In this document: positions 8,236 through 16,441 of the stretch, in pieces
How the letters are laid out: each line of letters starts with the position of its first letter
Numbering within the stretch: position 1 is the first letter of the stretch
DNA from: G020354085 sp964482055
GTDB lineage: Bacteria > Pseudomonadota > Gammaproteobacteria > Acidiferrobacterales > Sulfurifustaceae
Assembly (NCBI GenBank): GCA_964482055.1
Contig: CAYZVX010000015.1
Coordinates: 1 to 39,980 of the forward strand
Direction of reading: 5' to 3'
Length of the DNA stretch: 39,980 nucleotides
The notes under the pieces: generated by a model
What the model was told of the DNA's origin: nothing
What the model saw: only the letters and a program-made list of their open reading frames with translations
Database searches by the model: none
Program-made: the position numbers and the translations under genes

Positions 8236-9573
8236 CTACAGCGGGAGCTCGGCACGGTAATCAATGACATCGGCGCACCACTGCGCGACGGCGAGCGTGC
8301 GCGCGTCCTGATGATAGGGTCCCACGATCTGCACGCCGAGCGGCAGGCCGAGCGGGCCGCGTCCGGCCGGAAACGTGAGCGCCGGCACGCCGGTGAGCGT
8401 CCAGATGGTGCAAAAAACCGGCTCCCCGGTATGCTCGAGGGTTGCCGGCGCCTCGCCACGGGCGGGCGGCGTGATCAGTGCGTCGAAGCGCTGGAACCAG
8501 CGCGCGAGCTCGCCGCGTAGCCGCGCGCGCTGCTCGAGCGCCTCGCTATACTCGGCATCGGAAATCTCGACGCCCTCGTCGATCAGTCGATTGAGCGCCG
8601 CGGAAAGCTGGCCGCGATGCGCGGCCTGCAACGCCGCGAAGGTGCGTGCGCCTTCGGTCCACATGATGGTGCGGTGCGTTTCGTGCGCCGTCGCGAACAG
8701 CGCCGGCAGTTCCTGCGCCTCGACCGCCGCGCCAGCGGCACGCAGCCGCTCGACAACCTGCGCCATCAGATCACGCTGCGCCGGCTCCGCCGCCGACCAT
8801 ACCGGCGAGCGCACCACCGCCAGGCGCGGCGGCTGAAACAGCGTCTTCAGCTCCACAAGCTCGCGCACCAGCGCTCGAGCGGTTTCGCCTTCCAGCGTGC
8901 ACAGCACCGCGGTCATCCGTGCCGCGTCCTCGAGTTGACGCGTGAACACGCCCACCTGGTCGAGCGTCGGTGCAAACGGCTGGACGCCATGATTGGCGAT
9001 CAGACCCTGGCTCGGCTTGAAACCGACGCAGCCGCAAAACGCCGCCGGCCGGATCACCGAGCCGTTGGTCTGGGTCCCGATTGCCGCAGGAACGATCCCG
9101 GCCGCCACGGCCGCTGCCGAGCCCATCGAGGAACCGCCCGGAGTATGCGCCGGGTTCCAGGGATTGGCGGTCGCGCCCGGATGATAGTAGGCGAGCTCCG
9201 CCGTCACGGTCTTGCCGAACACGAAGCCGCCTTCCGCTTCGAGGCGCTGCACCACTGCGGCCGATTCGCCCGGCACGTTGTCCGCAAACACCGGCGAGCC
9301 CATGCGCGTGGGGATGCCGCGCGTGGCGATGATGTCCTTGACCCCGACCGCAATGCCGTGCAGCCGCTTCGCGCTCTTGCCCGCCACCAAGCGCCGGTCG
9401 GCGGCGCGCGCTTGTGCCAGCGCCGCCTCGTGATCGAGCCAGGCAAAGGCATGGATGCGGGGTTCAATCGCGGCCGCGCGCGCCAGGCAATGGCGCGTGA
9501 TGGCCTCGCTCGTAAGCACCCCGCGCTGCTGTTGCTCGACCAGCTCGCGCAGGCTCAGGCGTTCAACGTCCAT
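8236..9573 (-). CDS. Amidase signature family protein
   Basis: 445-aa amidase with the Ser-cisSer-Lys triad of the family. The Lys is in GIAVGVKDIIAT (about residues 70-81), the cis-Ser in TPGGSSMGSAAAVAAG (about 145-160), and the nucleophile Ser in GTQTNGSVIRPAAFCG (about 167-182). GTQTNGS differs slightly from the usual GTDTGGS. Such enzymes hydrolyse carboxamides, including the GatA subunit of tRNA amidotransferase. No gatB or gatC is adjacent, so a catabolic or detoxifying amidase is more likely. The ATG at 9573 fits the usual start; an upstream extension of 23 codons lacks support. The 3' end abuts the repeat array. Confidence 0.86.
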   Translation of the reverse strand: MDVERLSLRELVEQQQRGVLTSEAITRHCLARAAAIEPRIHAFAWLDHEAALAQARAADRRLVAGKSAKRLHGIAVGVKDIIATRGIPTRMGSPVFADNVPGESAAVVQRLEAEGGFVFGKTVTAELAYYHPGATANPWNPAHTPGGSSMGSAAAVAAGIVPAAIGTQTNGSVIRPAAFCGCVGFKPSQGLIANHGVQPFAPTLDQVGVFTRQLEDAARMTAVLCTLEGETARALVRELVELKTLFQPPRLAVVRSPVWSAAEPAQRDLMAQVVERLRAAGAAVEAQELPALFATAHETHRTIMWTEGARTFAALQAAHRGQLSAALNRLIDEGVEISDAEYSEALEQRARLRGELARWFQRFDALITPPARGEAPATLEHTGEPVFCTIWTLTGVPALTFPAGRGPLGLPLGVQIVGPYHQDARTLAVAQWCADVIDYRAELPL

Positions 9574-9711
9574 TCCGGCAAGGGTCTCCGACCGAAAGCA
9601 TATCAACCGCCACGGCGCCCGGAACGCGTAGTTTCTTGTCAACCGGCACCATGTTTCTTGGTGACCTTGGCGTTCTGGCGGCTCGAAGTCGTATTTGGTT
9701 CGATTGGAACT

Positions 9712-10674
9712 CTAGGGGTTGAGCAGGTTAGGCGGCTTGCCCGTGGTGAGCGCCGCCACCAGGTTCTGCGCGGCGAGCATCGCCATGCGATGGCGGGTGC
9801 GCGTCGTGGCGCTGGCAATGTGCGGCGCCAGCACCACGTTCTTGAGCTTGAGAAATTCCGGATTGAGCCTGGGTTCGTTCTCGAACACATCGAGACCGGC
9901 GGCCGCGATCCGACCGCTGCGCAAGGCGTCGATCAGCGCCGCATCGTTGACCACGCCACCGCGCGCCGCGTGGATCAGGATGGCGGAGGACTTCATGCGC
10001 GCGAGCTCGCGCGCGCCGATCAGGTGGTGGGTCGCGCTCGAGTACGGCGTATGGATCGTCACGATGTCGGACTGCGTCAGCACCTCATCGAGCGTGGCGT
10101 AGGTCGCGTTACAGGCGCGCTCGATGTCCTCCGTCACGCGGTGGCGGCTGAAGTAAAGGATCTTCATGTCGAAACCGCGCGCGCGCTGCGCCACCGCCTG
10201 CCCGATGCGTCCCATGCCGATGATGCCGAGTGTCGCGCCGCACACGTCCATGCCGAGGAACTGCTTGAGCTTCCAGCCCTGCCATTGGCCTGCGCGCAGC
10301 CAGGCCTCGGCCTCGGTGAGGCGCCGCGCTGTGGCGAGGATCAGCGCCCAGGTGAAATCCGCGGTCGCGTCGTCGAGCACGCCCGGGGTATTGGTCGCCA
10401 TCACGCCGGCGGCGCGGCAGGCGTCGAGATCGATGTTGTTGTAGCCGACCGCGATGTTGCACACGGCCCTAAGCTGCGGGCAGCGTTTGAGCAACCCGGC
10501 GTCGATGCGGTCGGTGAGCACGGTAATGGCGCCGGCCTTGTCAGCGAGACGCTCGGCCAGCTCCTCTGGCGAAAACGGCGTATCGGATTGATTCGAGGTG
10601 ACTTCGAAGTACCGGGCAAGATAGTCCAGCACGTCGTCGAACACTTCACGGGTCACCAGTACCTTCGGTTTCAT
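9712..10674 (-). CDS. Glyoxylate/hydroxypyruvate reductase (D-2-hydroxyacid dehydrogenase)
   Basis: 320-aa NAD(P)H-dependent D-2-hydroxyacid dehydrogenase. The nucleotide-binding motif GIIGMGRIGQAVAQRA spans about 150-165. The catalytic residues are Arg in HAARGGVVND (about 235-244), Glu in VFENEP (about 263-268) and His in APHIASAT (about 284-291). The pattern VGYNNIDLDACRAAGVMATNTPGVL is typical of the D-glycerate dehydrogenase group (GyaR/GhrB/TkrA). It would reduce glyoxylate to glycolate or hydroxypyruvate to D-glycerate. It lies 12 bp downstream of the MFS permease gene and is probably co-transcribed with it; garR is further down the same strand. Exact substrate is uncertain. Confidence 0.88.
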   Translation of the reverse strand: MKPKVLVTREVFDDVLDYLARYFEVTSNQSDTPFSPEELAERLADKAGAITVLTDRIDAGLLKRCPQLRAVCNIAVGYNNIDLDACRAAGVMATNTPGVLDDATADFTWALILATARRLTEAEAWLRAGQWQGWKLKQFLGMDVCGATLGIIGMGRIGQAVAQRARGFDMKILYFSRHRVTEDIERACNATYATLDEVLTQSDIVTIHTPYSSATHHLIGARELARMKSSAILIHAARGGVVNDAALIDALRSGRIAAAGLDVFENEPRLNPEFLKLKNVVLAPHIASATTRTRHRMAMLAAQNLVAALTTGKPPNLLNP

Positions 10675-10686
10675 GTTGTTTTCCTC

Positions 10687-11988
10687 TTACGCGCCGGCAT
10701 GGCGCGCATGGGTTTCACGGATCATCAGCGCCCCGGCCAAACCGAGCAGGGCGAAGGCGAAGTGGATCGCGATGCCGGTCTGGTGGCTCGCCGCGCCATA
10801 GATGCGCACGCCGTCGGCCAGTTGCCCGTCCCAGCGGCGATCCATGGCCCAGCCGACGAGCGGCTGCAGGAGCGCACCGCCCAGGAACGCACCGGTGTTG
10901 ACCACACTCGTTGCCATACCGGACAGCGCTGGGCGATTGACCTCCTTGGCGACTGACCACACCAACGTGAAGCCGGAAACGCTCACGCCCATGATGAGGA
11001 ACAGCGCGAGACTCACGGGCGCCGGCGGCATGCCGGCGAGCCACAACAGCAGCCAGCATAGGCAGTACACGCCAAGGTTGCCGAGCATCACCGGGCGGCG
11101 ACGCTTGAGGCGATCCGACAGCCAGCCATTGGCGAAGGCGCCCACGGCAAAACCGGCAAGCAGCACTGTGGTGTGGGACGCCGCTTGCGCCGTGCTCATG
11201 CCCAGCATGTCGCGCAGGTACGGGACCGCCCACAGCCCGGCAAAGCTGAACAAGGTTCCGCCCATGCCAAGGGCCGGAAGAAACCCGGGCCAGGTGGCGC
11301 GGTTGCTCAGCACGGCCTTGAGCCCGGCCAGCCACGAATCGAGGTGCGGGGCGTGTGGAGTCTCACGGTCGAGCTCGCGCATCGACGGCAGCCCGGCGTC
11401 CTTGGGCGCGTTGTGCACGAGCCACCAGGTGGCGCCGGCGAGCGCGATCGACAGCGCACCGATCGCCACGAATACCGCGCGCCAGGACACGAAACCCAGC
11501 ACCCATACGAGCGGCGCGGCCGCCAGCACCGCGCCGAGATTGCCCACCAGCATGGTCAGGCCAGTGATCGTGGCGAAGTGCCGCTCGCGGAACCACAGGG
11601 CATTGACCTTGAGCATGGCGACGAACATCACCGACACGCCGAGCCCCACGAGCAGGCGCCCGATCGAGGCGAGCGCCAGGCTGTCGGCGGCGCCGAATAC
11701 GATCGAGCCAGCTCCGGCGATCAGCCCGCCGGCGGTGACGACACGCCGCACCCCGAGGGTGTCGACCAGCACGCCGGTCGGCACCTGCATCACGGTGTAA
11801 ACGTAGAAGTAGCTCGCCGCCAGCGAACCGAGCGCGGCACCACTGGCGGCGAACGCCTGTTGCAGATCGGTCGCGATGGCGGCCGGCGCCATGCGGTGAA
11901 AAAACGAAAGGACGTAGGCGAACCCGACCAGCAGGAACGCGGTCCAGCGCAGCCGGTGCAGACGTCGGCGTTCGATCGCGCTGAGCAT
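10687..11988 (-). CDS. MFS permease
   Basis: 433-aa protein with about 12 hydrophobic segments. The major facilitator signature is after helix 2 (GVLVDTLGVRRVVTAGG, about 74-90) and repeated in the second half (NGWLSDRLKRRRPVMLG, about 282-298). FAYVLSFFHRMAPAAIATDL in helix 1 resembles permeases of organic anions and sugar acids. The next gene on the strand encodes a glyoxylate/hydroxypyruvate reductase, which hints at a small organic acid substrate, but nothing in the sequence fixes this. The start codon is the first one in frame and is followed by a basic N-terminus (ERRRLHRLRW). Confidence 0.85.
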   Translation of the reverse strand: MLSAIERRRLHRLRWTAFLLVGFAYVLSFFHRMAPAAIATDLQQAFAASGAALGSLAASYFYVYTVMQVPTGVLVDTLGVRRVVTAGGLIAGAGSIVFGAADSLALASIGRLLVGLGVSVMFVAMLKVNALWFRERHFATITGLTMLVGNLGAVLAAAPLVWVLGFVSWRAVFVAIGALSIALAGATWWLVHNAPKDAGLPSMRELDRETPHAPHLDSWLAGLKAVLSNRATWPGFLPALGMGGTLFSFAGLWAVPYLRDMLGMSTAQAASHTTVLLAGFAVGAFANGWLSDRLKRRRPVMLGNLGVYCLCWLLLWLAGMPPAPVSLALFLIMGVSVSGFTLVWSVAKEVNRPALSGMATSVVNTGAFLGGALLQPLVGWAMDRRWDGQLADGVRIYGAASHQTGIAIHFAFALLGLAGALMIRETHARHAGA

Positions 11989-12003
11989 CGCGCCTCAACG
12001 CGC

Positions 12004-12300
12004 GGCGACGCACAGGGATGTGCGAGTCCAGGCCCGCGCGGGAGCGCGCTTGGGCCGCGCGGCGACGCACAGGGATGTGGCCGCTGTCGGCCGTCCTGGC
12101 CTTCGCGGGCCGCTGCTGCGCATCCTGCGCTCGCGGCATTGGAGCGTCCCTGCACGGCACACTTGTGCGTCCTGCACGTCGCGAGTCCAGCCCCGTCGCG
12201 GCGACCGCCAGGGATGGCGGGAGGTACGACTGCAGGGATGCAGGAGGTAGAGCCGCGCCGGGAGCAGCGGCCGAGGGCAACGCCGGGAGCAGTTGCCGGG
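12004..12300. repeat. Inverted-orientation copies of the 57-bp repeat family
   Basis: The 338-bp gap 11989-12326 between dctM and the MFS gene holds the same element as 7.9-8.2 kb in the opposite orientation. GGCGACGCACAGGGATGTG occurs at 12004 and 12061, 57 bp apart. Further diverged copies keep a 14-nt hairpin with GGGA loop: GCACA/TGTGC at 12010-12023, CGCCA/TGGCG at 12206-12219 and CTGCA/TGCAG at 12230-12243. The last two are followed by GGAGGTA or GAGGTAGAGC. No plausible gene is present in this stretch. Confidence 0.85.
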
Positions 12301-12326
12301 AGCGCGTCTGGGCCGCGTGGCGAGCG

Positions 12327-14291
12327 CTACCTGCTGTAGAGGACCTTCGGCAGCCACAGCCCGATATCCGGGAACACATAGAGCAGTACGACCGCCACAA
12401 CTTGAATTCCCATGAACGGCAGCATGCCGCCGAAAATCTGGTTGAGCGTGACGTGCGGCGGGGCGACGCCTTTCAGGTAGAACGCCGCCATCGCCACGGG
12501 CGGCGACAGGAAGGCGGTCTGAAGATTCAGCGCCACGAGCAGCCCGAAGAACAGCGGATCGATGTTGAAGTGCGCCAGCAGCGGAATGAAGATCGGCATG
12601 AAGATGATGATGATCTCAGTCCACTCAAGCGGCCAGCCGAGCAGGAAGATGATGACCTGCGAGAGGATCATGAACTGCACCGGCGTGAGGTCGAGCGAAA
12701 GCACCCATTTTTCGACGAGCTCCTGACCGCCAAGCAGCGCGAAGGCGGCCGAAAAGATCGCTGAGCCCACGAACAGCCAGCACACCATGGCGCTCGTTCT
12801 GGCGGTGAGGAACGACGATTCCTTGGTAATGGCGCCGAGCTCCTTCAGGGTGGTGACGATCGTCTTCGCAGAGCTGGTGCGGTTGCGCCGCGCCGTGCGC
12901 CAATGCTCAAGGAAACGATAAACGGCCGCGAGCAGGAAACCGCCGAAGGCGCCGACCGCCGCGGCCTCTGTCGGCGTGGCCAGGCCAAAGACAATCGAGC
13001 CCAGCACCGCGAGGATCAGGAGCGTCAACGGGAAAAAGGAGGCGAGCAGCATCTTAAAGACCTCAAGCCGCTCCCAGTTCCAGCGCAGATACAGGTAGGC
13101 GAGCAGGACCGCGCACACCGCGAGCGTGATCCAGAACCAGTTGGGCGCAGGCAGGCGCTCGCCTGGCACGCCCTGAGCCATCGCCCTCGCCGCCTCCTGC
13201 GGCTTGGCCTCCTCGGCGCCGGGCGGAACGGCCAGCCCCTGCGCTTGTTCTCCCGGGGGCTGGCCGATCGATTCCTCCCGCAAGTCCACGATCGAACCGA
13301 CGCTCATCTCGACCAGGCCGACATCACCGGAATCAACTGCCGGGGCGGTGGCCGAACGATAGGTGAAGGCGAGAAGCGCGGCGATCGCCAGCGCCGGGAG
13401 CAGCGTGACGAACAGCTGTTTGGCCGCTGTTTGCCGCGACACGGCCGGGCTGGCACCGCCGCCGAGCGCGCGCGCCAGGCCGACCAGCGCATTGCGGCCG
13501 CGACTGACGAGCGTCTGTGCGAATGCCGGAAGCGCGACGTGCTGTTCGCTTTCGGGAAGCGGCGGCATCAGGGCCGGCTTGAGCTTGGCCAGCACGATCA
13601 CGTAACCCACGTACAGCCCGGCGAGCATGATGCCGGGGAAGAACGCTCCCGCATACAGTTGCACGACCGACACGCCCGCCGTGGCGCCGTAGACGATCAA
13701 CAAGATCGACGGCGGGATGAGGATGCCGAGGCAGCCGCCGGCGGTAATCGCGCCGGCCGACACCTGCACGTTGTAGCGCGCCTTCAGCATGGCCGGAAAC
13801 GCGAGCAGGCCCATCAGGGTGACGACCGCCCCGATAATGCCGGTGGCGGTGGCGAACACCGCGCAGGTAACGATGGTAGCGACCGCGAGCGACCCGGGCA
13901 CGCGCCGCATGGCAAGATGCAGGCTCTTGAACAACCGGTCGACCAGTGCGGCACGCTCGACCAGGTAACCCATGAACACGAACAGCGGCACCGCGATCAG
14001 CACGTCGTTCGACATCACGCCGTAGGTGCGCTGCACCATGAGGTCGAGTACCTGCCGCACGGCAAGATCGGGGTTGACGCTACGGTAGGCGAGCCAGGCA
14101 AAGAATACCCCCATGCCCATGAGCGTGAAAGCAGTGGGGAAGCCAAGCATGATGGCCACCACGATCATCGCCAGCATGATCAGCCCGAGGTGACCGTTGG
14201 TGAGGTTGGTCCAGGGCGTGAACACGATTACGGCGCCGACGATGAGCGCCATCAACGTGAAACCGAACCACAGCTCCTTGCGCATCTTCAT
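12327..14291 (-). CDS. dctM: TRAP transporter large membrane subunit with enlarged central region
   Basis: 654-aa DctM-type subunit, the ion-coupled permease of a TRAP system. Family hallmarks: GFPTAFTLMGMGVFFAW near residue 50, GGCLGILIPPSILLIVYG near 186-203, and FGLATPTEAAAVGAFG near 440. The C-terminal LGWPLEWTEIIIIFMPIF and LNLQTAFLSPPVAMAAFYLKG are also typical. Most DctM proteins have about 430 residues. The excess lies between about 245 and 400: a hydrophilic, Ala/Glu/Pro-rich stretch flanked by two extra hydrophobic segments. The start overlaps the dctQ stop (ATGA at 14291-14288), so the two are translationally coupled. The substrate is probably a 2-hydroxy or 2-oxo acid, from context only. 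Confidence 0.93.
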   Translation of the reverse strand: MKMRKELWFGFTLMALIVGAVIVFTPWTNLTNGHLGLIMLAMIVVAIMLGFPTAFTLMGMGVFFAWLAYRSVNPDLAVRQVLDLMVQRTYGVMSNDVLIAVPLFVFMGYLVERAALVDRLFKSLHLAMRRVPGSLAVATIVTCAVFATATGIIGAVVTLMGLLAFPAMLKARYNVQVSAGAITAGGCLGILIPPSILLIVYGATAGVSVVQLYAGAFFPGIMLAGLYVGYVIVLAKLKPALMPPLPESEQHVALPAFAQTLVSRGRNALVGLARALGGGASPAVSRQTAAKQLFVTLLPALAIAALLAFTYRSATAPAVDSGDVGLVEMSVGSIVDLREESIGQPPGEQAQGLAVPPGAEEAKPQEAARAMAQGVPGERLPAPNWFWITLAVCAVLLAYLYLRWNWERLEVFKMLLASFFPLTLLILAVLGSIVFGLATPTEAAAVGAFGGFLLAAVYRFLEHWRTARRNRTSSAKTIVTTLKELGAITKESSFLTARTSAMVCWLFVGSAIFSAAFALLGGQELVEKWVLSLDLTPVQFMILSQVIIFLLGWPLEWTEIIIIFMPIFIPLLAHFNIDPLFFGLLVALNLQTAFLSPPVAMAAFYLKGVAPPHVTLNQIFGGMLPFMGIQVVAVVLLYVFPDIGLWLPKVLYSR

Positions 14292-14893
14292 TTGCGCGTC
14301 TCCGGCGACAACTTCGGATCCTCGCCCTCGACCCCGACCATTTTCTTGAGCTCGTCGACATCAACCTCCTGCACGTCCGTCTCGCGCGACGGCCATGCGC
14401 CCTGCTTCAGGCAGATCGCGCAGCGAATGATCTCGACGACGCCCTGCAGCAGCAGGATTGCACCAGCCAGCGGGATGACGGTCTTGAACGGATAGATCGG
14501 GGGTCCTTCATAGGTGATGGTCGAATGCTCTTTGATGGCCCACGACTCGGCGGCGTAGAAGTAGCCCGCGTAGGTGAGGGCGATCACGCCCGGAATGAAG
14601 AACACGATATAGAGCACCAAATCGATGGCCGCCTGCGTGCGCGGCTGGAAGAATCCGTACAGCACGTCGCCACGCACGTGGCCGGCCTTCGCCAGGGTGT
14701 AGGCCCCGGCCATCATGAACAGCGTGCCGTACAACATGATCATCGCGTCGAAGGCCCAGGCACGCGGAGCGCCGAGGATATAACGCGCAAATACTTCCCA
14801 CGACACATGCAGGGTGAGGACAATGATCAGCCAGGAAAAGGCGTGGCCGACCCAGGTGCTGATCTTGTCGACGAACAGCAGAAACTTTTGCAT
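14288..14893 (-). CDS. dctQ: TRAP transporter small membrane subunit
   Basis: 201-aa DctQ-type subunit with four hydrophobic segments, at about 16-36, 48-66, 90-112 and 140-160. It contains the usual W-E-V-F-A-R-Y pattern (VSWEVFARYILGAPRAW) and GHVRGDVLYGFF. It docks to DctM to form the membrane complex that receives substrate from the periplasmic binding protein. The C-terminal tail is charged and cytoplasmic. It is separated from dctP by 127 bp holding a hairpin terminator-like structure, and overlaps dctM by 4 bp. Confidence 0.92.
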   Translation of the reverse strand: MQKFLLFVDKISTWVGHAFSWLIIVLTLHVSWEVFARYILGAPRAWAFDAMIMLYGTLFMMAGAYTLAKAGHVRGDVLYGFFQPRTQAAIDLVLYIVFFIPGVIALTYAGYFYAAESWAIKEHSTITYEGPPIYPFKTVIPLAGAILLLQGVVEIIRCAICLKQGAWPSRETDVQEVDVDELKKMVGVEGEDPKLSPETRK

Positions 14894-14969
14894 GACTAGA
14901 CCTCGGCGCCGACGGGCTGAGACAGGCTCATATTGCCACCCGCGTCATTTCCCGAACAGCCGAAAACAA

Positions 14970-15000
14970 AGACACCATCCGGCGGCACCGGATGGTGTCT
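14970..15000 (-). terminator. Hairpin between dctP and dctQM
   Basis: Perfect 13-bp inverted repeat (14970-14982 against 14988-15000) with a 5-nt loop, 20 nt after the dctP stop. In the minus-strand transcript the stem is followed by TTGTTTTCG, a short U-rich tract. This fits a leaky intrinsic terminator or RNA 3'-end stabiliser. It would let the binding protein be made in excess over the membrane subunits. Confidence 0.75.
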
Positions 15001-15020
15001 CCCTGCAACACGGTTGAGCG

Positions 15021-16187
15021 TCAGGCTTTTTTCGCCGCCGGCTTCTTGGCGAAGTAGTGGTTGTAGGCCCGCTCCGGTCTGACCTGCGTGTCGATATACC
15101 ACTTGACGGCGCGCTCGGCGAACGCCTTCTGCGAGTCGGCGATCTCCTTGAACAGCGGGTTCTCCGCCAGGCGCTTGGCGGCTGCCGCATCGTATCCCTC
15201 GAGCTGCTTCTGCAGCACCGAATCCGGGGTCTTGTAGAACTTCACCCCCTGCTTGGTCTGCATCTCGAGATAGTCCTTGGAGTAGCGGTCGATGGCCTTC
15301 CACGACATGTCGGCGGAGGCGGCCTCCACGGCGTTCTCGATGATGGCCTTGATCTTGGCCGGCAGGGCGTTGAACTTGTCCTTGTTGAACATGATCTCGA
15401 ACTGCTCGGCGTTCTGGTGGTAGCTTTGCAGCATGCACACCTTGGATACGTCCGGGAAGCCGAGCACGCGGTCGGAGGTCGCGTTGTTGAACTCCGCCGC
15501 ATCGAGCAGGCCGCGGTCCATGGCCGGCACGATCTCGCCGCCGGGCAGGGCGTTGACCGCAGCGCCCAACGCCGTGAACACGTCGATCGAGATGCCGACG
15601 GTGCGAAACTTAAGGCCCTTGAAATCCTCGGGCTTCGTGATCGGCTTCTTGAACCAGCCGAGCGGCTGGGTCGGCATCGGCCCGTAGGGGAACGACACGA
15701 CGTTGGCGCCAATCGACTTGTAGAGCTTCTCCAGGAGCTCCTTGCCGCCGCCGTACTTGTGCCAGGCCAGCAGCTGGTTGGCGTCCATGCCGAAGGCCGG
15801 GCCCGAGCCCCACAACGCGAGCGCGTTCTGCTTGCCGTAGTGATAGACCAGCACGCCGTGGCCGCCGTCGAGCGTGCCCTTCGACACCGCATCGAGCAGG
15901 CCGAAGGCCGGGACCACCGCGCCGGCCGGCAGCACTTCGATCTTGAGCTCGCCGCCGGTCATGTCGTTGACCTTCTTCGCGAAGTCGAGCGCGTACTCAT
16001 GGAAGATGTCCTTCGCCGGCCAGGTGCTCTGCCAGCGCATCGAGGTTACCTGCGCCTTGACGATCGCGGGGAAACCGAGGGTGGCAGCTCCGGCAGCACC
16101 CGCGGCGGCACTCGCCAGGAACTTGCGCCGGCCGGCGACGGTCGTCTTGGTCTTGCTGGTGGGTTTCTTGGTCTGCTTCTGCTGCAT
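15021..16187 (-). CDS. dctP: TRAP transporter substrate-binding protein, Tat-exported
   Basis: 388-aa periplasmic binding protein. A twin-arginine signal (AGRRKFLASAAAGAAG, about 18-33) with likely cleavage after VKA at 45 precedes the mature DctP domain. Features such as GMDANQLLAWHKYGGGKELL, GLKFRTVG and LLDAAEFNNATSDRVLGFPD resemble the TakP / lactate-binding group of TRAP proteins that bind 2-oxo or 2-hydroxy monocarboxylates. The ATG at 16187 is fixed by AGGAGGAG 4-6 nt upstream. It is first gene of the dctP-dctQ-dctM unit, divergent from lutABC, which supports lactate or a related acid as substrate (inference). It ends in a Lys/Ala-rich tail. Confidence 0.93.
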   Translation of the reverse strand: MQQKQTKKPTSKTKTTVAGRRKFLASAAAGAAGAATLGFPAIVKAQVTSMRWQSTWPAKDIFHEYALDFAKKVNDMTGGELKIEVLPAGAVVPAFGLLDAVSKGTLDGGHGVLVYHYGKQNALALWGSGPAFGMDANQLLAWHKYGGGKELLEKLYKSIGANVVSFPYGPMPTQPLGWFKKPITKPEDFKGLKFRTVGISIDVFTALGAAVNALPGGEIVPAMDRGLLDAAEFNNATSDRVLGFPDVSKVCMLQSYHQNAEQFEIMFNKDKFNALPAKIKAIIENAVEAASADMSWKAIDRYSKDYLEMQTKQGVKFYKTPDSVLQKQLEGYDAAAAKRLAENPLFKEIADSQKAFAERAVKWYIDTQVRPERAYNHYFAKKPAAKKA

Positions 16188-16441
16188 GTCTCCTCCTGTT
16201 AGGTAGCTCAATCGATATATGCGACAACCGTCCCTGTACCTCTCTCCCCTCCCGTGCACACGCTCCGCACGGACAATTATTTTCCCTGATGGGTGCATTA
16301 CTTTAGCGCCGTTCTTGCGGGCTGGCCACAACCTGTGCAATGCATTTCATATGTTGAAACCTCCGTTTTGGCGCTGAATTTGCGCCGGCCGGGGCGGCCG
16401 CGTAGCGTATGGCGCCTTCCATGCCGCCAGCAGATCGACCG
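16188..16441. promoter_or_regulatory. Divergent dctP-lutA control region
   Basis: This 254-bp region must carry promoters for both dctPQM (minus) and lutABC (plus). Two inverted repeats stand out: TTTCA-TATGT-TGAAA at 16345-16359, a possible operator, and GGCGC-TGAATTT-GCGCC at 16370-16386. I do not see a convincing sigma-70 promoter for either direction. No regulator gene is adjacent. Confidence 0.4.

Noticed and set aside
16220..16235. Minus-strand AGGGACGGTTGTCGCA upstream of dctP as a fourth sigma-54 promoter
   Set aside because: GG-N10-GC spacing is right and TRAP/dicarboxylate genes are sometimes sigma-54 dependent, but only 13 of 16 positions match, the TTGC block is TCGC, and no CGTTGCAAA lies upstream.
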